This document shows positions 1-15,493 of a stretch of 64,000 nt of DNA, in pieces. A program made the position numbers and the translations under genes. This DNA comes from Lamellibrachia columna (lineage: Eukaryota > Annelida > Polychaeta > Sabellida > Siboglinidae): positions 52,068,000 through 52,131,999 of the forward strand of contig OY759261.1 in NCBI GenBank assembly GCA_963662155.1, written 5' to 3'. The stretch's first letter is position 1. Each line of letters starts with the position of its first letter. Under the pieces are notes generated by a model. The model was not told the origin of the DNA, made no database searches, and saw only the letters and a list, made by a program, of their open reading frames with translations.

Positions 1-189
1 GCAAGTTCACTGCGTCAAACGTAGCGAGAAACTCATTGCTGTCACATACAGTAGTATCGTGGGAACAGCCAATATTGCCATGCACCGTTTGTGATTGTTG
101 AAGCTCTTCTTCACTCCGAGTGTTGTCCATGGGCAGTGGTGGTGCTGCACACCTTGATATCCACCATGCCGGTCGACAGCTCTAGCACC

Positions 190-534
190 GTTAGATGTAT
201 GGGTGTTGTGTCGTTAGATGTGTGGGTGTTGTGTCGTTAGATGTGTGGGTGTTGTGTCTTTAGATGTGTGGGTGTTGTGTCGTTAGATGTGTGGGTGTTG
301 TGTCGTTAGATGTGTGGGTGTTGTGTCGTTAGGTGTGTGGGTGTTGTGTCTTTAGATGTGTGGGTGTTGTGTCGTTAGATGTGTGGGTGTTGTGTCGTTA
401 GATGTGTGGGTGTTGTGTCGTTAGATGTGTGGGTGTTGTGTCTTTAGATGTGTGGGTGTTGTGTCGTTAGATGTGTGGGTGTTGTGTCTTTAGATGTGTG
501 GGTGTTGTGTCGTTAGATGTGTGGGTGTTGTGTC
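190..534. repeat. 23-bp minisatellite, 15 copies
   Basis: Fifteen head-to-tail units of 23 bp built on GTTAGATGTGTGGGTG plus TTGTGTC, ending exactly at 15 x 23 bp. Units differ only by single substitutions such as GTCG/GTCT before TTAG and one TAGG. It is GT-rich on the plus strand. The 189 bp before it shows no recognisable feature. Confidence 0.95.
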
Positions 535-744
535 GTGTCTCGGCCTCCACTGTACCAAATTGGAGCAGACAAACACGTGGCATTGAGCAATAAATTAAAT
601 ATTAATACGTCTACTAATATTTATAACAATTCATGAATAATATGTCATCCGTAAAGTATTGATAACTTGCCGCCGCAGTATTCATTGTCTCGACTTCATC
701 TTCCCCGTGTGGCTTTTAGTTCTGACCAAAATCCTGTATCACTG
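535..744. other. unrecognised spacer
   Basis: AT-rich DNA between the 23-bp array and the LINE end. I see no coding frame or repeat in it. Confidence 0.5.
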
Positions 745-1232
745 TCTGCAAGCTACTAACTGTTCCCCGAGACAACCTTGAGCGGTACGGCCGCAGTTCT
801 TTCCCGCCTGCTGGGCCGACCCTCTGGAACGCGCTACCCGAAGATCGAGGTCATGAACACTTTGAAAGCTCGTCTTAAAACACACGATTTTAAGCTCGCC
901 TTTAATATGTAATCTGTATATGTCACATATTCTATCACCAAAATATATTTAATTATTTGTAATTAACAACTAATATTTTATTGTCTAGTTATTTATTAAT
1001 TAATTAATTAATTTTATTAACTATTTATTTATTTAACTACCAATGGTACTTTATATTTTATACTTTTGTGTGTGGTTTAGTTTAGTTTAGTTAATTTTTG
1101 TTGAGCCGAATTTTTGAAATACTTAATGAATTATTATTTTTTATAGTTTAACATTTTAGTTTTGTAAACACTGCTGAACAGAGTTTTACTTCGGGTTTTA
1201 ATGTATAAATAAAGCTATTATTATTATTACTG
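745..1232 (+). mobile_element. 3' end of a degenerate L2-like non-LTR retrotransposon
   Basis: Conceptual translation gives fragments typical of the C-terminus of L2/CR1-group LINE polyproteins: LTVPRDNLERYGRSSFP (from about 750), then LWNALPED (about 820), then LKARLKTHDFKLAFNM and a stop (about 863-912). These lie in different frames, so at least two indels have broken the ORF. The 3' UTR ends in a short ATT microsatellite (about 1214-1232), as is usual for these elements. Everything upstream is missing, consistent with 5' truncation at insertion. The family assignment is from motif pattern only. Confidence 0.65.
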
Positions 1233-1643
1233 TTATGGCGTATTTTGCCACTTCTTCGAAGAACATACACAAAACATCGCTCGCAGATAACTCCGACGTG
1301 GCTATTTTTAAAGCGGCTCGCTCTTCCAGATAAGTGTGAAAGGACGGGCGAACACATCGGGTCTGTGAAACTCGTTCGACGTAGAGACAAAAACTCGGGC
1401 GACGTAGAGACAGATACAAATGAATGATTCTGAGTGTTCATTGTAGTCTAGACCTCGAACAAAACTGCATGTGACGGCCTTTGTGTTTGGAACACGACGC
1501 AGACAAAGGTCTCCTGGCTTTCTGGACACAATAAACAGTAGCATATGTATGGCTCATCGACCAGTTTATTTGATTAAAGAGTTGGTCAAATCACTAATCA
1601 CGTGATGCGTCTATACTACAAAGTAGTTTTGTGACTGTTACTG
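1233..1643. other. unrecognised spacer
   Basis: No array or convincing gene. Several short overlapping open frames occur on both strands but show no codon or motif signal. Confidence 0.4.
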
Positions 1644-1770
<127 letters not shown>

Positions 1771-1842
1771 TGATAGTGCAAGGAGTCATAAGCTCTTGTA
1801 GTGGCTGTCATTTCCCGTTGAAAGCCGGGCAACTCGGCTAGT

Positions 1843-3300
1843 CGTATTAACAAGATTTAACAAGATTTGTCATCCAAGCCAAAGGCCCAGATGGCAAGTG
1901 GACAAGGAAGCCATTGGCTTATCGAGAGTCCAACAATGTACATCTACTTATAGCCCGCCCTCCTGAGATATGTGTCAACCTTGTTTTTAAACATATTCAC
2001 GCTGCTAGCAGTTACACAATCTGTAGACAATTTGTTCCATTCATTTATTGTCCTCTGTGAGAACGAGTGCTTCCTGATGTCCAATCTACATTGATCCTTT
2101 ACTAATTTTACCTCATGTCCTCTAGTTCTGCTATCCTTCTTGAGTGAAAAAAACATATTTCTATCAATATTTTCATACCCATTCAATATCTTAAAAACTT
2201 CAATCTGATCTCCTCTTAACCTCCTTGTCTCTAGAGTTGTTAAACCACATTCTTTCAGGCGTTCTTCATAACTAAGGTCTCTCAGTTCTGGAATCATTTT
2301 AGTTGCTCTCCTTTGTATGCGTTCAAGCGTATCTATATCCTTCTTACGATATGGTCTCCATGCTTGTATACAGTATTCTAAATGAGGTCTAACTATTGCT
2401 TTATAAAGAGGTATAATTAACTTTTTTCCCTTGTATGTTATGTTTCTTCTAATCAATCTAAGAATTTGATTACCCTTTGAAGCTGCAATACAACACTGCT
2501 CTGAAACTTTCATATCAGCGCTTATTGTAACTCCTAAGTCCTTTTCTTTTACAGTACTACCCAGAACAGTATCTCCCATTTTATAGTTTACATTCAAGTT
2601 CCCATGTCCTGTATGTAGGCAATTACATTTCCCAAAATTGAACAACATCTGCCATTTCTCAGACCATTTTGTAAATGTTGTTTATCACCATCAGTATTAA
2701 CCTTTCTAAACAGTTTTGTGTCATCCGCAAATTTCAGTACGTTACTTGTTATACTGTCGTCCAAGTCATTGATATAAATTAAGAATAATATAGGTCCTAA
2801 TACTGATCGTTGAGGTACCCCACTCAAAACCGATTTCCAATTTGAAACTTCTCCATCTACTACAACTCGTTGTCTTCTGTCAGTCAGCCATTGTTCTATC
2901 CAGTCAGTTATGCTATCCCCGATACCATGGGCTTTTAATTTAAGTAGTAATCTTTGATGTGGCACTTTGTCAAAAGCTTTCTGAAAATCTAAGTAGATAA
3001 TATCTACTGGCGATCCCACGTCTATCCACTTAATGATTTCTTCCAAAAAACATAACATATTTGTTAAGCATGACCTCGCTTTAAGGAATCCATGTTGAGA
3101 TGAATTTAATAATTTATGCTTAACGAGGAATTCCACCATATGGTCTTTAATTAACCTTTCTAATAATTTACAAATCACTGACGTTAAACTCACTGGTCTG
3201 TAATTCTCTGACTTATTTCTCGAACCCTTTTTAAATAATGGTATGATGTTTGCTTCTTTCCATTCAAACGGAACAACTCCCTCTTTTAATGACAAGTTGT
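1843..3300 (-). mobile_element. 5'-truncated CR1-like non-LTR retrotransposon (RT domain to 3' end)
   Basis: This is the clearest transposon protein in the window. On the minus strand the frame 3295-2594 carries reverse-transcriptase blocks in the right order: NYRPVSLTS, SQHGFLKARSC, YLDFQKAFDKVPH (first catalytic Asp), a GVPQ-SVLGP block, and LKFADDTKL (catalytic Asp pair). A frameshift near 2650-2680 moves the reading to the frame 2648-1944, which continues with the family's C-terminal region (PHLEYC, LERIQRRATK, RTINEWN, VNMFKNKVDTYLRRAGYK) and a stop at 1944. The GVPQ block has Arg where Gly is usual (GVPQRS), a further sign of decay. The 3' UTR runs to about 1843 and ends in repeated TTAAATCTTG motifs. 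The endonuclease and 5' UTR are absent, so this copy cannot be autonomous. Confidence 0.9.
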
Positions 3301-3437
3301 ATACACAGGTTTACCTGTAATTTCGTAATTTTCAGTGTCAGCACAAGCTACCATTAGTCCCCTGCCTTTCTTCTGGCGTTGTCACGTTACTCGAACGCTG
3401 GTACAACAAATGATCGTAAAACGAATGTCGAAAAGCC
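3301..3437. other. unrecognised spacer
   Basis: Short unique stretch between the truncated LINE and the 23-bp array. Nothing recognisable. Confidence 0.5.
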
Positions 3438-3805
3438 AAATATAGATACCGTGTTAAAGCGAATATAGATACCATGTTAAAGTGAATATAGATATCGTGT
3501 TAAAACGAATATAGATACCATGTTAAAGCGAATATAGATACCGTGTTAAAGCGAATATAGATACCGTGTTAAAGCAAATATAGATACCGTGTTAAAGCGA
3601 ATATAGATACCATGTTAAAGTGAATATAGATACCGTGTTAAAACGAATATAGATACCGTGTTAAAACGAATATAGATACCGCGTTAAAGCGAATATAAAT
3701 ACCGTGTTAAAGCGAATATAGGTACCGTGTTAAAGCGAATATAGATACCGTGTTAAAGCGAATATAGATACCGTGTTAAAGCGAATATAGATACCGTGTT
3801 AAAGC
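3438..3805. repeat. 23-bp minisatellite, 16 copies
   Basis: Sixteen exact-length units of 23 bp with core ATATAGATACCGTGTTAAA. Variants CCATG, TCGTG, AAAAC and AAGTG recur in alternation, suggesting block duplication. Unit sequence is unrelated to the 23-bp array at 190-534. Confidence 0.95.
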
Positions 3806-3999
3806 GAAACAAAAGTCAATATTTTCGCGCTATGCACCTATAAGAGTTATTAAAACAGAACCATTAGTATTATAATTAAGAATATCACGCCAGTGATTGA
3901 CTAGGAAAACCTTATTGAACACACAACATCTTTATTTCACGGGTCGCGCCATACTGTTATATAACCCTACGTCACGAGTGCGGTATTCCGGCAACATTC

Positions 4000-4704
4000 C
4001 AAGGGTGTAACGAACTAGCGATGCATCGCGATAGTCGATGTGCCGATAGTCATCGTCGATAGTACAATGAACTATCGATAGTAACTATAGTTGGCAGAAC
4101 TGTGATACTGTTCGTAAACGTGCGTTCTAAATTTTATTGTGTAATTTTACTTATTTACCACAAAAACCGTCTGATCCTCGTCACTCGCGGATTCGCCGTA
4201 TTGTGAGCCAACTGCCTCCGAGTCCAAGCGATGACGTCACCAGTAATTCTGGTTTTGGACTACGTTCTTGGCTGCTCGATAGGCGGAACCATGTTTAATA
4301 TGTCGAACGCGGAGCGGAGGATTTCGAGATTGTTACGAATAAAGCTGCAAAGTCAGCTATGTAAAAGCAAATTATGGGGATACCGACAAGAAGTGAGTTG
4401 CATGCTGACATTGACGCTTTGTGCTGATATTCAGTGGAAACAGAACCACTTTGATATATTACATATATTAAGTGTCCCTGTCAGAATGTGCGCCCGAATT
4501 AGCACACGAGATGAAGCTAGCTCCATACACATCAAGTGAAATCACTACGTATGCCTATTAAATTAATCGTCTATGATGCTATCGCGGTACTATCGTGACA
4601 GTCGCGCTAGTCACGATACTATCGTGACAGTCGCGCTAGTCACGATACTATCGTGACAGTCGCGCTAGTCACGATACTAAAACTACCCCCGGTAGTCACC
4701 CCTA
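4000..4704. mobile_element. non-autonomous hAT-like DNA transposon
   Basis: The left end reads CAAGGGTGTAACG and the right end, read inward on the minus strand, TAGGGGTGACT. These are short hAT-type terminal inverted repeats. The 8 bp outside are CAACATTC (3992-3999) and CAATATTC (4705-4712), a 7/8 match, which is the target-site duplication length of hAT elements. The left subterminal 100 bp is packed with CGATAGT/ACTATCG motifs in both orientations. The right subterminal region holds three perfect 29-bp direct repeats (4588-4674) rich in the same motif. An internal frame of 102 codons (4231-4539) has no recognisable transposase domain, so mobilisation would need an enzyme in trans. Confidence 0.6.
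4588..4674. repeat. 29-bp subterminal direct repeat, 3 copies
   Basis: Three identical units starting TACTATCGTGACAGTCGCG, each holding CGATA/TATCG and GCGCTAG. Their position 30 bp inside the right end of the hAT-like element makes transposase-binding repeats a plausible role (inference). Confidence 0.85.
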
Positions 4705-4712
4705 CAATATTC

Positions 4713-5140
4713 GCTCGCCAAATGAAAATACATTTATATACACCTATTCCTATACTTGCCAATAGGATATGACTATGCTATTTGCGTCCAGACTCAACTT
4801 ATGTAACCTACTTGGCCCTTTTTTATTAAACTAGTCTTCTTTCTGGTAAAATAACACTTTTGTTTGAGACTTTGCGTTGGTTCTGTGTATATCAGCCTCC
4901 CTTAATACGTCACTTGTAGTCGAGGTTACCCTGGTTTCATAGAACTGCGCATGCGCTTATCGGTCGCGCCGGTTAACAGGTCAGCCCTCGGTAATTCGGA
5001 GAAACGACCGGAATCTCCCACTTTTAGAACACATCATGAGTAAGCCACTGGCATGATATTCTTGATTTTTAGTTAGTGGTTAGTTTTTATTAACTCTTTT
5101 AGACCACGACTTTTGTTTTGTTTTAAACAGTACAGTCTGC
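4713..5140. other. unrecognised spacer
   Basis: No array, transposon or convincing ORF was seen. Confidence 0.4.
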
Positions 5141-5290
5141 GTTCGATCCAAGGGCTTACACGTTGACCAGAGTCTGCGGTTCGGCTGCGTGTTCGATCCA
5201 AGGGCTTACACGTTGACCAGAGTCTGCGGTTCGGCTGCGTGTTCGATCCAAGGGCTTACACGTTGACCAGAGTCTGCGGTTCGGCTGCGT
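5141..5290. repeat. 50-bp tandem repeat, 3 copies
   Basis: Three identical 50-bp units starting GTTCGATCCAAGGGCTTACA at 5141, 5191 and 5241. Perfect identity suggests recent expansion. Confidence 0.95.
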
Positions 5291-5453
5291 GTTATGCCTT
5301 AAGCGCATTGCGATGTTATCGATAAGAAATAAGTTGTTGTCGATAAGGGCTCGGGCGTTCGACTAACAAGGTAGACCACACAGGAGCCGCAGTGCCTAAC
5401 TGAACAACGTTCCCGATATGAACAAAGGTCATGTTAGTCAGTAATATTTCAGC

Positions 5454-5486
5454 GTGTTGATCACGTGTTGATCACGTGTTGATCAC
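5454..5486. repeat. 11-bp tandem repeat, 3 copies
   Basis: Three units of GTGTTGATCAC, each containing the palindrome GTGTTGATCAC/TGATCA. Confidence 0.9.
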
Positions 5487-5556
5487 GGGCCATAACTTTT
5501 CAACTTTCGTATTCAGGTATTGTTCGGATCGAGATAACGGGCGGAGTTCCTTTGAA

Positions 5557-5579
5557 ACACACACACACGCACGCACTCA

Positions 5580-5610
<31 letters not shown>

Positions 5611-5667
5611 GCGCGCACGCACGCACGCACGCACGCACACACATACACACGCACACACACACACACA

Positions 5668-5761
<94 letters not shown>

Positions 5762-5770
5762 CACACACAC
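5557..5770. repeat. compound (AC)n / (ACGC)n microsatellite
   Basis: Alternating AC dinucleotide and ACGC tetranucleotide blocks, with one GCGCGC segment. The open frames across it are low-complexity artefacts. Confidence 0.97.
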
Positions 5771-8246
5771 GTATTCGACGGATGAGGAGTCTGGTACAGT
5801 AATCTTGGGTATGTTTACGTACATCTCCTTCGTGTATTATCGCCCATGTGCGGTTAGATCACCGTTTGATATATCGCCCAGTTTTCTAGTCAAATACTGC
5901 GCGTGAAAACAAAATACAATATATCCATGGTTAAGTCATTTTCTTTCTACACTATCAGATTTCTACAATTCCACATTTCGTGTCCTTCTCCCGGTTTACG
6001 TTACAGTGTCGCAAAAGTCATGTTGGGACTAGCTTGGTGTCTCGTTACAGTCTAAGTATTCTAGTACAATATACAGTGCAATAAGAAACGTGGCAGTTGG
6101 ACTTTTTGCAATATACGACCATTGCCAGAAAACTGATCCAAACTCGACAATATCCGAACTAATTAAGAACTACGCATCTTAAATACGAGATCGCTCAACC
6201 GATATGTTGCTACTGCGCTGCACGCAATAGTTGGTGTGCTATGTGTTGGACTTAAGTTTCCTCGATTTACGCGAGTGGGCCGTATAAGCGCGTGCGTCAT
6301 GTTAATAAATACATCATTGACGTTGAAAAACACATTCGAAATAGCATTTCTAATATATGTGACGTCAAGCAGGAAAAAAGACCTTTAAACGCACGGTAAG
6401 GGACAAATTAAACATAAATAGATGATAAACAGACGGAGTGACAAAGAAGAAAGGTCAGAAAAATACGACAAGGCACGCGACAGTGATTCTGCTAAAAACG
6501 CAAATCAACGACAATCCTTTATCTCCAAGGAACTCACATTTTCCGATAACTTCTCGTCCCGTTGTGACGTCGCAGTTAAACGTTTCGCAAAGGACAGACA
6601 GTGAACTAATGAATATATCTTACGAGTCCGTATATTTTAGAATTCAGTCAGTAGGTCCTACGACATTGTGCGACATTGACACGTCAGTAAAGTTCGTAGG
6701 TGTTTGGATTTAACTGTCACCAATTTATTGAAGCAAGGAAACGTTGTGTTGAGGTCTGCGTTTGTTTTTGATTATGTATGTTCCCTGGACGTTTTTTTAG
6801 CTGCCAGTGGGTTATTACTACCATTGGACAAGCTAATACCAGCTGTCTTTGCAACGAAATCAAAACATGATGGCTGTTAATCACGTTGTTATTTTCAGTT
6901 ATCCCAAAGGAATACCTTTCAGACGCATGTTCTATCATTCTTACACTGTGCCGGCTCGGTCGAACTGTGGCCCGCCAGACACGCGCGGTGCGCATTAATA
7001 CACGCGCTATCTGTCGCACTGTGCAGCTCTGGAAGCGGAAGATGAATTGGCCGCCGAAATCGAAAGACTGCGCCAAATGTCGACCGGTCATTTGGTCGCG
7101 ATTTATCCCCGCGAGGGTTCATGTCGTCCGGACAACACGAGGGCTTCGGGTTCACTAATCGTGTCATTGTTATCTTGTCAATAAGTGGCGTTATAAGATT
7201 GTCCAGTCACGTGATTCTGCATGGAACGACCGGCTGATCGCGGACTTCTTACATCAGAGAATGCAAACTGGCATCGCCGTTCCACAAATCACCCGATCAC
7301 ACAGGTGCCGACCCTGAACGGTGCACACCAGTGAGATTGATAACAGAAATCCATAAGACCCGCAAACGAACCCGTACAATTGTCTATGTCCGCTGGTTTG
7401 CCGCGTATGCTGAAAAGGTGGTCGCCGTGCAAACTGGGATATATTAATCGAACGTCGCGAGACTTTGGTGCCGCTGACAGTGCACAGCTAAAATATTTGC
7501 AAGAGTCGCCCTTTGCGGGAATTTTGAACCGATGACAGGTTATTCGTACGTCATTGACATGCGCGGGTCGTACCCCGTCATACAAAAAAAGTTTTCAAAA
7601 TGCAGAAGACCGTAAGGATTGTCTCCTACGTCCGTAAGACAGTCAAATTAAGAAAATCTTTAAGATTTACGGGTACACCTTAAGACTTCACACGTATGCT
7701 TGCTCGTTACAGGTGTTTACGCTATCACCGTTAACGTTGATTGGTGCAGTTAGGGCATATCCAGGTACTGAACATTTTTCGCAAGCAGTTTGTCAACATC
7801 GCCAATTTCCATCCGATTACGCAGAGCGCTTGCACCAGTACGTCTGTGTGCTGCTTACACGATCGTGAATATGTGCACTCGACCGAGAAGACGCGATCCG
7901 CTTTTGAATACACCTAAACAGCGGAGAACAGTATCTTTCCAATGCGTCGAATTCAATGTGTCGTCGTATTAAACTATTAACTACTGTATGTGTGTAAAAT
8001 GTGTTTTCGCCGCAATATCGGTGTGCACAACCCATTCGTACCCGAATCACTGTGTGCCTTATGTCCATCTGCATACGACCTGCTACCCCCCACCATTTAT
8101 AAGGTTCTAGTGTAAACACCAGATGTCGGGGTTTGTTTTACGATCAAATCGATCGCAACCAGCAATATTGGTTTGGGGAAACATATCGTCCTGGAAATCA
8201 AAATGCATTATACGTGAAACAATTTTAACAATAGACAGTTTCAGTC
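5771..8246. other. 2.5 kb without a recognisable gene or repeat
   Basis: Scattered frames of 60-124 codons occur on both strands (for example 6717-7091 minus and 6886-7158 plus). They overlap each other, show no domain, and are compatible with chance. No splice-supported exon or transposon relic was recognised. Confidence 0.4.
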
Positions 8247-9400
<1,154 letters not shown>

Positions 9401-9680
9401 TTAACCAAATTTAACAAGATTGCCGCCCAAATCAATGCGCTCCATATGATGAGGAAGCCATTGGTTTATGAAGAGTGCAACACATTTTCATTTATGCCCG
9501 CCCGTTTCATATATATATATATATGTCAATTATAACTTTTAGACATATTCACACATCTAGCATTTACACAATCAATAGGTAATGTGTTTTATTCATTTAT
9601 CGTCTGTGAGAATGAGTATGTTCTGATATCTAATCTACACTGTTCTGTTAGTAATACTACTTGGTGGCCTCTAGTTCCAT
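9401..9680 (-). mobile_element. short 3' fragment of the CR1-like LINE family
   Basis: Aligned by eye to 1850-2130, the 3' end of the large CR1-like copy. Shared stretches include AACCAAATTTAACAAGAT (3' terminus on the minus strand), GAGGAAGCCATTGG, GCCCGCCC, ATTCATTTAT and GGCCTCTAGTTC. Only the last tens of codons and the 3' UTR remain, with a short TA run inserted near 9512. It is a second, independently diverged copy that helps define the family's 3' end. Confidence 0.8.
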
Positions 9681-9700
9681 TGCGGGATATTGCCAGCGAC

Positions 9701-9795
9701 GTGCAATTATTGCCTTACGTGGCAACTGTTGTCTTACGTGGCAACTGTTGTCTTACGTGGCAATTATTGCCTTACGTGGCAACTGTTGTCTTACG
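9701..9795. repeat. 19-bp tandem repeat, 5 copies
   Basis: Units on GTGGCAACTGTTGTCTTAC, with the variant AATTATTGCCTTAC alternating. Each unit carries TTACGTGGCAA, a G-box-like CACGTAA on the other strand. Confidence 0.9.
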
Positions 9796-10437
9796 CGATC
9801 CGCCAGATTAGCGCTCAACGAATTAGCGCAGTGGGGCGTGTAACGATGTGTTCGCCGCCGGCCAATAACGACGTCGCGCGCGTTAACAAGGCGTTGGTAT
9901 GTAAACAACCGACCGCTCCACGTGCACTGCCGACACCCGCCAGATGTCAGCAGTTGTTAGCGTCGAGATCGTTGGCAAGCCGCGGGGAATCAGCTGGGTA
10001 TGTTTCTGTACAGACCGACAACAGCGGAGAAGAACGTTGCGACCTCGGTTGGACGACAGTACGAGGCTGTCCGTGCGAGGCACGTTCCTGTCATTCCTGG
10101 TAGAGCTTCCCAGAAGTTCCCGGAATGTCCCATCAGCGTTGGCTCCCCTGCTGTGAAAGTTAAACGGGTGCGTGAATTCCTGCGAGTGGACATTGTGCTG
10201 TGAAAGTATGGTGGTTTTTAACGTATTATACCATCACAGTTATCTTGTCTTCGAAGGAGGGCACCATGATCGTGGTTCACCATATATCTCCATTGGTGTC
10301 GTATCCAAAACTTATTTTGGATACATTTGGCTTGGTCTCCCTGGTCTTCTATATCCACGCTTTGGTTGCCAAGTAACGAACTAACCGTGTTATTATGATA
10401 CGCATTATATATACATATATATTTGGGCAATATGTTA
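9796..10437. other. unrecognised region with one perfect hairpin
   Basis: GC-richer DNA around 9830-10200 has overlapping frames on both strands but no recognisable domain. A perfect 10-bp inverted repeat with a 4-nt loop lies at 10301-10324. Confidence 0.4.
10301..10324. other. perfect 10-bp stem hairpin
   Basis: GTATCCAAAA, loop CTTA, then TTTTGGATAC. No flanking U-tract or gene gives it a role. Confidence 0.75.
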
Positions 10438-10528
<91 letters not shown>

Positions 10529-10576
10529 TATACCACACACATGACCACGCATAACCATACACACACACGCGCGCGC

Positions 10577-10665
<89 letters not shown>
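10438..10665. repeat. two (TA)n tracts separated by an (AC)n/(GC)n segment
   Basis: TA from 10438 to about 10532, then ACCACACACATGACC..., CACACACGCGCGCGCG, and TA again to 10665. The order TA-CA-CG-TA suggests stepwise motif conversion. Confidence 0.95.
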
Positions 10666-10668
<3 letters not shown>

Positions 10669-12186
10669 GGTTAGCTTAAATTAGTAGTTAGTAGTGCATA
10701 TTTAATGTAGTTTTTATGTTTGGTATTCTGGATTAGTTTATTACTTATGCGTAAAGACGTTCAAGTATTGGTCGTTATAGAGAGGGCATCGTGTGAATTG
10801 CCGACATTTAACATTTAATTTGATACGTTCAACGACACAGACATGGTATTGTTGGCTGTGCCACTGACTTGTGCTAATACCCACGTATCGCAGTTCGCAT
10901 GTTCATTACTCATCCCGTCGAAAGCAATAGCTGACAGGACTTTTTTAAGTTTATCTACCCGGGTCATGTTACGGTCAACCACCCGAGAGTCAGCCATAAT
11001 ATCGTGTCCATCCGCGCTTGTGAAAATAGCACCAAACAAATGTTTTACTAGAAAACTGACGCAGTTGTTACGTCTACGAGCACAGAAATAGATCATCGAA
11101 AAACGCCAGTTATTACTGTAACAGGGGCCTGTTTTGGTGGTTCGTCTACGTGGCGTAGCGCGCCTGGTAAAGTCATTGATGGAACAGCGCTCCTGGTGGT
11201 ACAACGAGTGCTTGATCAGATTACTTCGACATAACGACAAACTAGGTATTAATAGCAGTTAGTTCACAGTTGACATGATAATGACCACAGCGTTGACGCA
11301 ATTATGATAGTAACGAGGGTGACAACGAGGAATAATTAGTTCGAGCGTGAACTGCTATTCCCTTTAGTTCAGTAGCTGGCCGCCGGATATGCTTCGAAAC
11401 AGACCGTTCTTCGCTTCCTCGAAAAACAACCATTTGAAAGTACTCGTCGCGGTAGTGTCCATGTTCGCGTGTCGTATACATGTTGACTAACAATTACGGC
11501 GATTCGTGCATAATCGCCGCTTCAGGTCAAGGCAATGTTTCAAGTATCGATCTTTGGAAGACTTCCTGTTTGCGTGGGCGGAGAGGACACCTAGAAATCA
11601 TTAGTGCTGCCTGTGACTTTTTGGCGTATCTTTCGCGGCATGCGATTTTGCCCGGAAAACCTGTCTTTCATGTGGTTAGCGTAGAACCACAAGTAACACA
11701 ACTGGTTCGGAATTCACGCCGCTTTCTGGAAGGCGGCAGCGACAGCGCAGCCAATGTGGTCGGAGGGGAAGTTGCATTTCTTCGATTGATCACAAACGAC
11801 ACGCACACGTGGCCTGCGTCACGCGGACAGCGTCCATACACATCGATGTGTTAATGACTGACATTGATGGTTATCTCCGACCATCGGACCGTGGACCTGG
11901 TCTTATGGTCCGTGGACCTGGTCTTATGGTCCGTGGACCTGGTCTTATGGTCCATTCCGACACCGACCATGACTAATGACTATTGGCCGAGTTTCAAGGA
12001 CGCCGCAATACCGGATGCACATTAAAATTTAAAACCGCCAGACGCAGTACTATGAATTATGCGTGCTTTAATTTGTTCTAGGACATAGTACTTGTTTTTT
12101 ATTTCAACACATCCTTCGCTGTTTGATCGTGTCAATTAAACTCTGGCCCAAGTTGTACTCTTATCCTTGAAGACACACCATTGACA
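10666..12186. other. unrecognised region
   Basis: Apart from a small 21-bp repeat at 11889 no feature was recognised. A 124-codon plus-strand frame (11480-11854) begins with a non-ATG codon and matches no family I know, and a 141-codon minus-strand frame (10815-11240) is equally featureless. Neither is supported as a gene. Confidence 0.4.
11889..11953. repeat. 21-bp tandem repeat, 3 copies
   Basis: Three units beginning CCGTGGACCTGGTCTTATGG. GGACC and GGTCC alternate, so each unit can pair with its neighbour. Confidence 0.9.
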
Positions 12187-14403
<2,217 letters not shown>

Positions 14404-14867
14404 CAGAAGAATCTGCCGTTGTATTAGCTATCCAGAAGAATCTGACATCGTATTGTCTCTCCAGAAGAATCTGACGTTGTATTGTCTCTCCAGAAGAATC
14501 TGACGTCGTATTGTCTCTCCAGAAGAATCTGAAGTCGTATTGTCTCTCCAGAAGAATCTGACGTTGTATTGTCTCTCCAGAAGAAACTGACGTTGTATTG
14601 TCTCTCCAGAAGAATCTGACGTCGTATTGTCTCTCCAGAAGAATCTGACGTTGTATTGTCTCTCCAGAAGAATCTGACGTTGTATCGTCTCTCCAGAAGA
14701 ATCTGACGTTGTATTGTCTCTCCAGAAGAATCTGACGTTGTATTGCCTCTCCAGAAGAATCTGACGTTGTATTGTCTCTCCAGAAGAATCTGACGTTGTA
14801 TTGCCTCTCCAGAAGAATCTGACGTTATATTGTCTCTCCAGAAGAATCTGACGTCGTATTTGTCTGT
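14404..14867. repeat. 29-bp minisatellite, 16 copies
   Basis: Sixteen units of 29 bp with core CAGAAGAATCTGACGTTGTA and TTGTCTCTC. Since 29 is not a multiple of three, the three minus-strand frames merge into one long open frame with a rotating repeat (SDSSGETIQ, RQILLERQYNV, RFFWRDNTT). This is a property of the unit, not evidence of a gene. Confidence 0.95.
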
Positions 14868-15493
14868 CCATATAGACATTTGTTTCCTGCTTCTTGTCTT
14901 TGTCTTGTGCGTGATTACGATTGTGAAAGACGTAAGTTATGTCACGAAGACAAGTCACGGAATCGTCATCACTGATTATCATTGGCATGCATGTAGCTAT
15001 GTCCTGTACTTTTTCCTTTATGTTTATTGCGGAATGTTATAAGTAATTCTTGATTGTTCGCCTTCTACACCATCGGTGGTTCAATAAATAAAGACGTTAA
15101 GCTTCATATCAACGCGCACGCAGACCTACTACTACACACATTCGCCCGACATTCTTGGCTTCTCGCGATATCCTAAATATCGACTTCCTAACTTCGGTAA
15201 TCTTTTGAAGTTGACATAGTTCTGTTTTTTTGTAACGAGCATATGAGCATTCTCAGTGTTGTTCGCATTACTGCAATAGCCGCCTTGTCGGGGATAGCCT
15301 CTCCCGTTGACTCATTGCAGAGATAATGTTCGTTACAGATGTTCGTTACATTCCCCGGTCTCGTTCCCTCTTGGTCGTGCTCGGATTGCCGGCATTGGTT
15401 GTAGCGACGAACGTGTTTCTGTAAACGAGCTTAGCCGTAAGGTCTCGTAACTAGTGTATGTAACACAATTTCGCAATCTCACATGGGTTTTTG
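14868..15493. other. unrecognised spacer
   Basis: Unique sequence with an AATAAATAAA string near 15083; no gene recognised. Confidence 0.4.

Noticed and set aside
5557..5770. [12 protein letters not shown] frames as histidine-rich proteins
   Set aside because: Translations of AC/ACGC microsatellites; the same applies to the frames at 12132-12610, 27777-28353 and 30766-31141.
14424..14988. 151-186-codon minus-strand frames as an SDSSGETIQ repeat protein
   Set aside because: A 29-bp unit rotates through three open frames; no domain outside the array.
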